Source of the DNA: JBGPGW01 sp046349515
GTDB taxonomy: Bacteria; Pseudomonadota; Alphaproteobacteria; CADEGL01
Direction: 5' to 3'
Length of the DNA stretch: 64,000 nucleotides
Assembly: GCA_046349515.1 (NCBI GenBank)
Contig: JAXMCE010000002.1
Location: forward strand, 434,001-498,000
The notes below the pieces were generated by a model that was not told the DNA's origin, ran no database searches, and worked only from the letters and a program-made list of their open reading frames with translations. This document shows, piece after piece, positions 1 to 10,386 of this stretch (position 1 is its first letter; every line of letters begins with the position of its first letter). Both the position numbers and the translations under genes were made by a program.

Positions 1-691
1 TGCGGAGGCCGCTCGCGAACGTCCGCTGCGCGCTGCCGTCGGCCGCAAACTCCTGGACGGTCGCGCGGGGCGCTGGTTCCTCATCGATATTGCCCCTCGA
101 GCCGATGGCCACATAGACGCGCCTCCCATCGGGACTGAAGGCGATGTTGCGCGTCCAATGACCATCGCCAGTGCCGAAGGCACCGTCCGGCGTCACGCGT
201 TCAGCCGGAGACTTCGCGAAGAGTTGACCTGGGGCATAAGCCAAACGCCAGAGCCCGCGCACATCGGCCACATACAGCCATCCCTCGCGCACCGCCAACC
301 CATGGGGCCGGTCGAAGCCGTCGGCAAAGATGCGCTCGAGATCGGCCCTGCCGTCGCCATTCGAATCGCGAAGAATCCAGATCTTGTTTTGCCCGGCTTG
401 AGTCGCGAAGACGTCACCGTTGGGCGCAACCGCAAGCCAGCGGACGCGCGCGACGGCGGAGGAGAAGACATTGGCCGTGAAGCCCTCCGGCAAGAGCGGG
501 GGCTGATCGGAGGGTCGCTGCACGGGGCGTGGCGCGTTGGCGACGCTGGGCGTCGCGTAGGGAAGCGGCATGTCCCGCACATGGAGCTCGATGCGCTTGC
601 CCGGCGCCTGGTCCGGTGCGCCGTCCGCCGCCCACCCGCCCGACACAGCCCATGCGAATAAGCTCAGCAAGATCCAAATCCGGCGCCCCAT
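1..691 (-). CDS. PQQ-dependent sugar (sorbosone-type) dehydrogenase, 3' part outside window
   Basis: The gene starts at the ATG at 691-689 and runs off the left edge, so only about 230 N-terminal residues are visible. The first ~23 residues (MGRRIWILLSLFAWAVSGGW) form a signal peptide, so the enzyme should be periplasmic. Then come repeats of the six-bladed soluble glucose/sorbosone dehydrogenase propeller: a GDVFATQ element, an Asp/Asn-rich loop (DSNGDGRADLERIF), a GFDRPHGLAV element and NIAFSPDGRRVYVAIGS. The family oxidises aldoses or sorbosone using PQQ and Ca2+ and passes electrons to the respiratory chain. An AAAGGT sequence lies about 9 nt upstream of the start. The catalytic His/Arg residues further on cannot be checked. 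Family confidence is high; the substrate is unknown. Confidence 0.85.
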   Translation of the reverse strand, partial: MGRRIWILLSLFAWAVSGGWAADGAPDQAPGKRIELHVRDMPLPYATPSVANAPRPVQRPSDQPPLLPEGFTANVFSSAVARVRWLAVAPNGDVFATQAGQNKIWILRDSNGDGRADLERIFADGFDRPHGLAVREGWLYVADVRGLWRLAYAPGQLFAKSPAERVTPDGAFGTGDGHWTRNIAFSPDGRRVYVAIGSRGNIDEEPAPRATVQEFAADGSAQRTFASGLR

Positions 692-863
692 CCGTCTGAC
701 CTTTCGTTCCTCAAAGGTTCTCCTGGCCGGCCGCCTCGCGGAAGCCGGGGATTCGGCCCGGCGGCCAAGGTCCGCAGAATTCCGGCGCGTTTAATCGATT
801 ACTAACTCGAACTGCTAACAATCCCCCTGCTTGTCCTCCAAGCGCCAGCCTATCGGGGGCTCC

Positions 864-2048
864 GTGACGCAGGTCCAAAACGCAGCCGTAGCCACTCAGC
901 GACCGGCAGGAAACGCCGGCCTCGAGCGCCTGCTCGAGATGGCTCGCGATCGATCGCCCGCGGGCCGCTCGGCCCTCGTCGCCGCGCTGGGAGACGCCTT
1001 CGTCGATGAGAGCTCATTCGCGACCGACCGCGAGCGGGAGCTGGTCAACGACATCTTGCGCCGCCTGGTCAGCGACGTCGAGGCCGCCGTCCGGCGCGTC
1101 CTTGCCGAGCGTCTCGCCGAGCGGAGCGACGCGCCGCGTGGCCTCGTGATGATGCTGGCCAACGATGACGCGGACGTGGCCTATCCCATCCTCACGCGCT
1201 CGAACGTCCTCCAGGACCCCGATCTCATCACCATTGCCCGGCAACGCACGGTCCGACATCGGATCGCGATCGCGGCACGCTCGCCATTGTCCGAAGGCGT
1301 GTCAGCCGCGCTCGCAGAGGCCGGAGAGGAAACGGTGATCACGGCTCTTCTCGACAACAAGCAAGCGCGCATATTGCCCGAGACCTTCCGTTCGATCGTC
1401 GAGCTGTCACGAACGAACGACACGTTGCACGAGCCGCTTCTCGATCGACAAGATCTGCCGGTCAACCTCGTCAAGAAGATGTATTGGTGGGTTTCAGCCG
1501 CGCTCCGTCACCACATCCTCGACCAGTTCGACATCGATCCCGCGACGCTCGACGACGCCGTCGAGGAATCGGTCGCGAAACTCCTGCCCAATGGGAGCAA
1601 GGCCGACGCGAGCGCGCCGCTCCACCTCAAGCAGGCGGCCGAACGCCTGATCCGAACCAAGGGCGTGACGCCGACCTTGCTATCCGACCTCTTGCGGACG
1701 AAACAGACTGCGCTCTTCGAGGTGCTTCTGGCCCGTCAATCCAATTTGCGCCTGACCTTCTTGCGCCGGCTTCTCTATCAGCCGGGCGGTGAGGCGCTTA
1801 CGATCACGCTCCGCGCCATCGGGATCGAGAAGCCGGATTTCGCCTCGATCTTCCTCTGGAGCCGGCAGGCCCGCCGCGGCGACAAGAGCGTTGATCCGAT
1901 GGAGCTGCAGCGCGTTCTCACGCTCTTCGATCGCATCCAGCCCCAGACGGCCCAGGCCATCCTTCGCCGCTGGCAGCGCGACCCGGATTACTTGAAGGCG
2001 ATCCGCATGCTCGAGAGCGAAGGACTCGTCTCCACGGCCCGGCATTGA
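864..2048 (+). CDS. DUF2336 domain-containing protein
   Basis: The protein is about 394 residues, soluble and helical, with no signal peptide. The central part matches the alphaproteobacterial DUF2336 family: a run of HEAT-like helices with the elements LANDDADVAYPILTRSNVL, an IAARSPLSE segment and the YWWVSAALRHHIL stretch. No enzymatic motif is seen and the family has no firmly established role. I prefer the GTG at 864, which has GGGGGC just upstream, over the in-frame TTG at 831, which has no purine-rich site. It is convergent with pgk, 30 nt apart. The family call is solid; the start is uncertain. Confidence 0.8.
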   Translation: MTQVQNAAVATQRPAGNAGLERLLEMARDRSPAGRSALVAALGDAFVDESSFATDRERELVNDILRRLVSDVEAAVRRVLAERLAERSDAPRGLVMMLANDDADVAYPILTRSNVLQDPDLITIARQRTVRHRIAIAARSPLSEGVSAALAEAGEETVITALLDNKQARILPETFRSIVELSRTNDTLHEPLLDRQDLPVNLVKKMYWWVSAALRHHILDQFDIDPATLDDAVEESVAKLLPNGSKADASAPLHLKQAAERLIRTKGVTPTLLSDLLRTKQTALFEVLLARQSNLRLTFLRRLLYQPGGEALTITLRAIGIEKPDFASIFLWSRQARRGDKSVDPMELQRVLTLFDRIQPQTAQAILRRWQRDPDYLKAIRMLESEGLVSTARH

Positions 2049-2054
2049 TGGGGT

Positions 2055-2068
2055 CCCGCCGCGGCGGG
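2055..2068. terminator. GC palindrome between convergent genes
   Basis: A perfect palindrome CCCGCCGCGGCGGG lies in the 30-nt gap between the convergent stops at 2048 and 2079, and a second short stem (GGCGC-TTC-GCGCC) follows at 2067-2079. The position suits a bidirectional transcript end, but there is no U-tract, so this may be only a GC-rich coincidence. Confidence 0.3.
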
Positions 2069-2078
2069 CGCTTCGCGC

Positions 2079-3278
<1,200 letters not shown>

Positions 3279-3427
3279 GGCAATCAGCGGTCGGCCAAAT
3301 ATCTGTGATTCGGACAGCGACCCAAGCACAGCCGGTATCGATTTTCAATCGCCACCTCCTGGCGCTCACAACGATTGCGGCCCACGGCGAAAGCCTTTTT
3401 AATGGCGCGCTCGCTACGGGGGATCGC

Positions 3428-4738
3428 GTGACCATCAGCGTGGCAATTGTCGGATCCGGTCCGGCAGGTTTCTATACGGCAGCGGCGCTGCTCGAGTCGG
3501 GTGCCGACTGCACCATCGACATCATCGAGCGCCTCCCCACACCCTTCGGCCTCATTCGCGGCGGCGTCGCCCCCGACCATCAATCGACGAAGCGCGTGCA
3601 GAAGGCCTATGAGCGGACGGCGCTGAATGAGCGCGTGCGGTATTTCGGCAATGTCGAGATCGGCCGGGGCGTGAGCCTTGCCGAGCTGCGCGCGGTCTAT
3701 GATGCGGTGGTGCTGTCGGTCGGCGCCCCGTTCGACCGCAAGCTCGGCATTCCAGGCGAAGACAAGAAGGGGGTCTTCGGATCGGCGGCCTTCGTCGGTT
3801 GGTACAACGCCCATCCCGATTTTCGCGACCTCAACCCCGACCTCAACACCACTGGAGTCGCCGTCGTCGGCAACGGCAATGTGGCAATCGACATCGCGCG
3901 CGTGCTGGTCAAGACGCGAGCCGAGATGACCACATCCGACCTGCCCGATTTTGTCGCGAGCGCGATCGACGCGGCCCCCATCCGCGATGTCTACATGTTC
4001 GGACGCCGCGGCCCCAACGAGGCCAAGTTCACCAACGTCGAGCTCCGGGAAATGGGCGAGCTCGACAATTGCCACCCTGTCCTCGATCCGAGCCAGCTTC
4101 CCGATGCCGTCATGGGCGAGATGTCCGACCGCGATCGGCGTCTCCGCGAGAAAAACCTGGCGACGCTTCGGGAGTTCCTCGCGCTCAAGCCTGATGGCAA
4201 AGCGAAGCGCGTGCACTTTGCCTTTTTCGCGAAACCCGTCGAGATCCTTGGCGGGGAGACGGTGGAGGGACTGCGTCTCGAACGGACGAAGGTCGTCGAC
4301 GGACGGGCCGTCGACACGGGCGAGTTCTTCGAGATCAAGTGCGGCCTCGTCATCCCGGCAATCGGCTACACGGGAGAGCCGATCGAGGGTGCGCCCTTCG
4401 ACCGGAAGGAAGGCATCGTCATCAACACCGATGGCCGCGTCGAGAAGGGCCTCTATGCGGCGGGCTGGGTGAAGCGGGGTCCCTCAGGCGTCATCGGCAC
4501 CAACAAGCCGGACGGCGACATCGCGGCCGAACATATCCTCAAGGACTTCGGTCAGGGTGCAAAGCCGGGCCGATCGGCGTTCGAAGCCCTTCTAGCCCGT
4601 AAGGGTATGCAACCCGTCACCTATCGGGACTGGAAGACGATCGAGGCAGCCGAAATCGCGGCAGCGCCCCCAGGTGCCCCGAGGCGCAAGTTCGCGCGCA
4701 TAGCCGATATGCTTGCGGCCCTCGGCCGGACCGGTTGA
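3428..4738 (+). CDS. ferredoxin/adrenodoxin-type NADP+ reductase (FprA-like)
   Basis: A 436-residue cytoplasmic flavoprotein of the adrenodoxin reductase/FprA group, which moves electrons between ferredoxin and NADP(H). It has an FAD Rossmann motif GSGPAG at residues 9-14, the family signature PTPFGLIRGGVAPDH (~37-51), an NADP-binding GNGNVA motif (~148-153), a GRRGP element after it, and the C-terminal GWVKRGPSGVIGTNKPD stretch that closes the FAD site. The GTG at 3428 is chosen because GGGGGA sits 3 nt upstream and translation from it begins directly with the flavin fold; the 41 codons upstream look non-coding. It lies 190 nt upstream of korA on the same strand, so KorAB is the likely source or sink of its electrons. 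Confidence 0.93.
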   Translation: MTISVAIVGSGPAGFYTAAALLESGADCTIDIIERLPTPFGLIRGGVAPDHQSTKRVQKAYERTALNERVRYFGNVEIGRGVSLAELRAVYDAVVLSVGAPFDRKLGIPGEDKKGVFGSAAFVGWYNAHPDFRDLNPDLNTTGVAVVGNGNVAIDIARVLVKTRAEMTTSDLPDFVASAIDAAPIRDVYMFGRRGPNEAKFTNVELREMGELDNCHPVLDPSQLPDAVMGEMSDRDRRLREKNLATLREFLALKPDGKAKRVHFAFFAKPVEILGGETVEGLRLERTKVVDGRAVDTGEFFEIKCGLVIPAIGYTGEPIEGAPFDRKEGIVINTDGRVEKGLYAAGWVKRGPSGVIGTNKPDGDIAAEHILKDFGQGAKPGRSAFEALLARKGMQPVTYRDWKTIEAAEIAAAPPGAPRRKFARIADMLAALGRTG

Positions 4739-4928
4739 TCCCCGTCAAGCATTAACCTAAGAGTCCTGTGGACCCTTGGGGTAGATCATCCTAACTTTAT
4801 GGCTTAAGAGCGAACATTCCGGCTTGCATTGGGCCTGGGAGCGGGGGTCAACTCGCCTCCCGCCCAAAGCGCGGAGTCGAGCGCTGAGCCGCTCGGTTTG
4901 AGTTTCCACGACCACGGACCCTTCTGAC

Positions 4929-6797
4929 ATGGCGATTGCGACGGCAGAAAAGATCACGGCACCGCGCCGGCAGACGATCGAATCGGTGGTCGTCCGCTTT
5001 GCCGGCGATTCGGGCGACGGCATGCAGCTGACCGGCAGCCAATTCACGGACACGACGGCGCTGGCCGGCAACGACTTGGCCACCTTCCCAGATTTCCCCG
5101 CCGAAATTCGGGCGCCGGCAGGCACGACCTACGGCGTCTCCGCCTTCCAGATCAATTTCGGCTCCCAGATCATCGAGACCGCAGGCGATGAGTTGGACGT
5201 CCTCGTCGCCATGAACCCCGCGGCGCTCAAGGTCAATCTCGCCGATCTCCGCGCGGGCGGAACCGTCATCGTGGACACCGGCGCCTTCAGCGCCAAGAAC
5301 CTTCAGAAGGCGGGTTACGCGTCCAACCCGATCGAGGATGGCTCGCTCGAGAAGTACCAAGTCATCACGATCGACATGTCGCGGCACACGCTCGAGTCCG
5401 TGAAGCCCTCAGGCATCTCCCAGCGCGACGGCCTTCGCTGCAAGAACATTTGGTCGCTCGGCCTCATCTATTGGATGTACGGCCGCGACCGGCAGCCAAC
5501 GATCGACTGGCTCAAGAGCAAGTTCGCCAAGCGCTCCGAGATCGCCGAAGCGAACATCGCCGCGCTCAACGCCGGACACGCCTTCGGCGAGACGGCCGAG
5601 ATGCACGATCCGATGCCGTCCTACATCGTCCCGCCGGCCGAAATTGCCCCAGGCCATTACCGCAATGTGACGGGCACCGAGGGGCTTGCGTGGGGACTCC
5701 TGACCGGAACGACGCTGGCCGGTCTTCGGATGGCTTTCTGCTCTTATCCCATCACGCCGGCCTCGGCCCTCCTCCATGTTCTGGCGGGGCTCAAGCAGTA
5801 CGAGGTCTTCACCTTTCAGGCGGAAGACGAGATCGCCGCCATTTGCGCCGCCATTGGCGCGTCCTATGCGGGCTCGCTCGGCGTCACATCGAGTTCCGGG
5901 CCCGGCGTCGCGCTCAAGACTGAGGCGATTGGTCTCGCCATCGCGACGGAGCTGCCGCTCATCATCGTCAATTCGCAGCGCGCGGGTCCTTCGACCGGCA
6001 TGCCGACGAAGACCGAACAGTCGGACCTCTACCAGTCCGTGTTCGGACGGAACGCCGACAGCCCACTCGTGGTCCTCGCCGCACGCTCGCCGGCCGATTG
6101 CTTCGATGTGGGCATCGAGGCCGTGCGTCTTGCGACGCGCTACATGACGCCCGTCATCGTTCTGACCGACGGGTACATCGCCAACGCCGCGGAGCCGTGG
6201 CGGATTCCCGACGTATCGACCTTCAAGCCGTTCCCGGTCACCTTCCGCACCGACCCCCAAGGTTTCCATCCGTTCCTGCGCGACCAAGCCACTTTGGCGC
6301 GCCCCTGGGCCGTTCCGGGAACGGTCGGCCTCGAACATCGCATCGGCGGGATCGAACGCGACTACAATAGCGGCCACATCTCTTACGACCCGGCGAACCA
6401 TCAACGCATGACCGATGTGCGCGCAAAGAAGATCCTCGGAGTCGCGAACGACATTCCGCCGCAGACCGTGTCGGACGGCGCGCCGACGGGACGCCTGGCC
6501 GTCGTCGGATGGGGCTCGACCTACGGCCCCATCAACCGGGCCGTCGCGCATTTGCGAAGCGAAGGCAAGTCGGTCTCCCACATCCATATCCGGCATCTCT
6601 GGCCTTTGCCGCACAACCTTGGCGATCTGCTCAAGGGATTCGACAAGGTCCTCGTGCCGGAGATGAACACGGGACAACTCGTCACGCTGCTCCGCGCGCA
6701 ATTCCTCATCGACGCCGAAGGCCTCAACAAGGTGACCGGCAAGCCGTTCAAGATCTCAGAGATCGAATCGGCGATCCGCTCCCGCCTGGAGAGTTAA
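4929..6797 (+). CDS. korA: 2-oxoglutarate (2-oxoacid):ferredoxin oxidoreductase, fused gamma-alpha subunit
   Basis: A 622-residue subunit of the two-subunit 2-oxoacid:ferredoxin oxidoreductase class, which converts 2-oxoglutarate and CoA to succinyl-CoA and CO2 with reduced ferredoxin, or fixes CO2 in reverse. Residues ~17-190 form the gamma (CoA-binding) domain, with FAGDSGDGMQLTGSQFT and the FPDFPAEIRAPAGT element. Residues ~225-430 form the alpha pyrimidine-binding TPP domain (YPITPASALLH, QAEDEIAAICAAIGASYAG, TSSSGPGVALKTEAIG), followed by the transketolase C-terminal-like domain (VVGWGSTYGP, HIRHLWPLP). The length and fusion order are those of KorA. Only 1 nt separates its stop from korB. 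The substrate is assigned by family; other 2-oxoacids are possible. Confidence 0.93.
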   Translation: MAIATAEKITAPRRQTIESVVVRFAGDSGDGMQLTGSQFTDTTALAGNDLATFPDFPAEIRAPAGTTYGVSAFQINFGSQIIETAGDELDVLVAMNPAALKVNLADLRAGGTVIVDTGAFSAKNLQKAGYASNPIEDGSLEKYQVITIDMSRHTLESVKPSGISQRDGLRCKNIWSLGLIYWMYGRDRQPTIDWLKSKFAKRSEIAEANIAALNAGHAFGETAEMHDPMPSYIVPPAEIAPGHYRNVTGTEGLAWGLLTGTTLAGLRMAFCSYPITPASALLHVLAGLKQYEVFTFQAEDEIAAICAAIGASYAGSLGVTSSSGPGVALKTEAIGLAIATELPLIIVNSQRAGPSTGMPTKTEQSDLYQSVFGRNADSPLVVLAARSPADCFDVGIEAVRLATRYMTPVIVLTDGYIANAAEPWRIPDVSTFKPFPVTFRTDPQGFHPFLRDQATLARPWAVPGTVGLEHRIGGIERDYNSGHISYDPANHQRMTDVRAKKILGVANDIPPQTVSDGAPTGRLAVVGWGSTYGPINRAVAHLRSEGKSVSHIHIRHLWPLPHNLGDLLKGFDKVLVPEMNTGQLVTLLRAQFLIDAEGLNKVTGKPFKISEIESAIRSRLES

Positions 6798-6798
6798 G

Positions 6799-7827
<1,029 letters not shown>

Positions 7828-7841
7828 GACGACGTCGCCCT

Positions 7842-7872
7842 CGATCGGCCCCGACGACCAGGGGGCCGATCG
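7842..7872 (+). terminator. hairpin after korAB
   Basis: A perfect 11-bp inverted repeat (CGATCGGCCCC at 7842-7852 and GGGGCCGATCG at 7862-7872) encloses a 9-nt loop, 14 nt after the korB stop. It is a plausible end for the korAB transcript. There is no following U-run, so it may act as a stability hairpin or a Rho-assisted stop rather than a classic intrinsic terminator. Confidence 0.5.
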
Positions 7873-8026
7873 GTTCGCGCCCGCCCCGGGCGCGGCACGA
7901 AATATCTCCGCCGTGACGGACACGAGAGCAGGCGGCCCTTCCGAGCGGTCAAGCCTTTCGTCCCGGCGCGACTCCCAATAACCTAGCGCCCGAACCGCTC
8001 TTCACGAGGGACCGGAGGACTTTGCG

Positions 8027-10357
8027 ATGTCGACCACCCTTCCCACCCATGCCCAGGTCGTGATCGTCGGCGGCGGCATCGCGGGCTGCAATCTCGCCTA
8101 TCACCTGGCGCTGCTCGGTTGGCGCGACGTGGTCGTCCTCGAGCGGCAGAAATTGTCTTCGGGCACGACGTGGCATTCCGCGGGCAACGTGACGCGGCTC
8201 GTGAGCGGCCTGTCGACCATGCGGCATTTCCGTTACGCGGGCGAGCTCTACAGCCAGCTCGAGAAGGAAACCGGCCAAGCGACGGGCTGGCGCCAGTGCG
8301 GGCGCGTGATGATGGCGCGCACGCCCGAGCGCATGGCCGAGCTTCGCCGGCTGAAGACCCAGGGGCGCACGCTGGGCATCGAAATCCACGAAATCTCCCC
8401 GCGCGAGGTGAAGGAGAAGCTGCCCCTCTTCCATGTCGATGACGTCATCGGCGCCATCTGGAGCCCGACCGACGGCCGGGTCAATCCGACGGATGTGCTC
8501 ATGTCCCTCGTCAAGGGCGCGCGCAGCCGGGGCGTGCGCTTCATCGAGGACGTCAAGGTCACGGGCATTCGCACGAGCCAGGGACGCGTCACGGGCGTCG
8601 TCACGAACAAGGGACCGATCGCGTGCGAGGCCGTCGCCAATTGCTGCGGCTTGTGGGGACGGCAGCTCGGCGCGCTCGCGGGCGTCAATGTCCCACTCTA
8701 TGCCGCAGAGCACTTCTACATCCTGACCAAGCCCATCAAGGGCGTCGTGCCAGACATGCCGACCTTCCGCGATCCCGACGGCCTCATCTACGGCCGCGAG
8801 GACGTGGGAGGCCTCCTCGTCGGCTGTTTCGACATCGGCGCCAAAGCGCTCCCCGTCGAGCGCATCCCCGACGATTTCTCGTTCAGCCTTCTCAATGAGG
8901 ATTGGGATCAGTTCGAGCCCTACATGAAGACCGCGATCCACCGGATTCCCGCGCTCGAGACGGCCGAGGTTCGTATGCTCTTGAACGGGCCTGAAAGCTT
9001 CACGCCCGATGGCAACGGCCTCGTCGGCGAGGCGCCGGAGCTCAAAGGGTTCTACGTGCTCGCCGGCCTCAACTCCGGCGGCGTCACGCTATCGCCAAGC
9101 ACATCGCGCGTGCTCGCCGAGTGGATCGTGACGGGCGCGCCCACGACCGACGTCACGGACATCGACATCCGTCGGTTCGGACGTTTCCACGGCGAGGAAT
9201 CGTTCCTCAAGTCGCGCGTGACAGAGATGCCGAGTTCCCATTTCTTCGTTCACGACCTCGGTCTCGACTTCAAGACTGGCCGCGATCTGCGCCTGTCGCC
9301 ATTTCACGACCGGATGAAAGCTCATGGCGCCTCTTTCGCGCCCGCCTTCGGCTGGGAGCAACCCGTGTGGTTTCGCGACAACGGCGCCACTCACCAGATC
9401 GCCATCGCGGCCGAGTATCGCGCGGCGAAGTCGGCCGTGGCGCTTTTCGACCGCACGTCGCTCGGCAAAATCCTCGTCCAAGGCCGCGATGCGGGATCCT
9501 ATCTCGAGAGCCTCGCCGCCAACGACGTGTCCCTCGAACCGGGCGAAGCGCGCGCGACCGCATTCCTCAACTCGAAGGCTGGCGTCGAATCGATGCCTGT
9601 CATCCTTCGAATCAGCGAAGAGGATTGGCTCGTCCTCACCGGCGCGGAACAGGCGGTGCGCGATCTCGACTGGATCGCGAAACACGTGCCATCGACGCAG
9701 CATGTGGCGGTCACTCCGGTCGACGGCGCTTGGGCTGCCTTGGGTCTCCGCGGCCCGGCGACGGCCAAGCTATTCCAGGCACTCAAGGCGAGCGCGCCCG
9801 AGGGCAGCGCCGGCACGATCGAAATCGGCTACGCGACGGCCCATGCGGTCCGCGGCGCCTTCGGTGACGACTGGCTCCTTCTGGTGCCGAGCGAATTCGC
9901 CCTGGCACTCTACGACGCAATCGCCGAGGCGGGTCGGGGCGCGGGTCTCCTCCATGCCGGATCGGCCGCGAGCGAGGCGCTCCGCGTCTCCGACGGGCGC
10001 CCGGCTTGGGGGATCGATGTGAGCGGTGTCGTCCATGCCCACGCCGCCGCGCTCGACGGCGCGGTCGGCCGGCAAAAGAGGGCGTCGTTTCTCGGTTGCG
10101 GCGCCCTCAATGGCCGATCGAAGGGCGGCACGATCCGCCGCTCCTTCCAGCTCGCCGACGCCAAGGCCAGGGCCCATGGCAGCGAACCCATCCTCCATCG
10201 CGGCAAGGTGGTGGGCATCACGACATCGGCCGCCTACCTCCCCGATCTCGGCCGATCAGTGGTCATGGGCTATGTACCGGTTCGCCTTGGCAACCAGGCG
10301 CTGTCGGTCGAAGTCGAAGACCGGGAGGTCGCCCTCGAGGCCTATTCGCCGCGCTAA
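8027..10357 (+). CDS. dimethylglycine/sarcosine dehydrogenase-like FAD oxidoreductase with C-terminal GcvT domain
   Basis: A 776-residue two-part enzyme. The N-terminal half is a DAO-type FAD domain (GGGIAG at 15-20) with the motif SSGTTWHSAGN; the His near residue 50 is in the place where dimethylglycine and sarcosine dehydrogenases bind FAD covalently. A middle FAO_M region leads to a C-terminal aminomethyltransferase (GcvT) domain from about residue 430, which in the family takes the one-carbon unit released by demethylation onto tetrahydrofolate. The length is slightly under that of mitochondrial DMGDH (~850). No other sarcosine oxidase subunit (soxBDAG) is nearby. It is followed 29 nt later by a molybdo-enzyme gene on the same strand. 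The substrate could be dimethylglycine, sarcosine or another N-methyl amine. Confidence 0.88.
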   Translation: MSTTLPTHAQVVIVGGGIAGCNLAYHLALLGWRDVVVLERQKLSSGTTWHSAGNVTRLVSGLSTMRHFRYAGELYSQLEKETGQATGWRQCGRVMMARTPERMAELRRLKTQGRTLGIEIHEISPREVKEKLPLFHVDDVIGAIWSPTDGRVNPTDVLMSLVKGARSRGVRFIEDVKVTGIRTSQGRVTGVVTNKGPIACEAVANCCGLWGRQLGALAGVNVPLYAAEHFYILTKPIKGVVPDMPTFRDPDGLIYGREDVGGLLVGCFDIGAKALPVERIPDDFSFSLLNEDWDQFEPYMKTAIHRIPALETAEVRMLLNGPESFTPDGNGLVGEAPELKGFYVLAGLNSGGVTLSPSTSRVLAEWIVTGAPTTDVTDIDIRRFGRFHGEESFLKSRVTEMPSSHFFVHDLGLDFKTGRDLRLSPFHDRMKAHGASFAPAFGWEQPVWFRDNGATHQIAIAAEYRAAKSAVALFDRTSLGKILVQGRDAGSYLESLAANDVSLEPGEARATAFLNSKAGVESMPVILRISEEDWLVLTGAEQAVRDLDWIAKHVPSTQHVAVTPVDGAWAALGLRGPATAKLFQALKASAPEGSAGTIEIGYATAHAVRGAFGDDWLLLVPSEFALALYDAIAEAGRGAGLLHAGSAASEALRVSDGRPAWGIDVSGVVHAHAAALDGAVGRQKRASFLGCGALNGRSKGGTIRRSFQLADAKARAHGSEPILHRGKVVGITTSAAYLPDLGRSVVMGYVPVRLGNQALSVEVEDREVALEAYSPR

Positions 10358-10386
10358 GAAACATCCCAATCAGTCGAGCGCGGCAC

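Noticed and set aside
4739..4928. Possible riboswitch or promoter between the ferredoxin reductase gene and korA
   Set aside because: No conserved hairpin or recognisable element beyond ordinary GC-rich pairing.
5409..6701. 430-codon minus-strand frame inside korA
   Set aside because: Antisense shadow caused by codon bias at high G+C; no motif, and korA motifs are intact on the plus strand.
10006..10386. Upstream extension of the molybdo-enzyme frame
   Set aside because: This part overlaps the DMGDH-like gene in another frame, reads as low-complexity Arg-rich sequence, and homology begins at MGPFGIGQP (10387).
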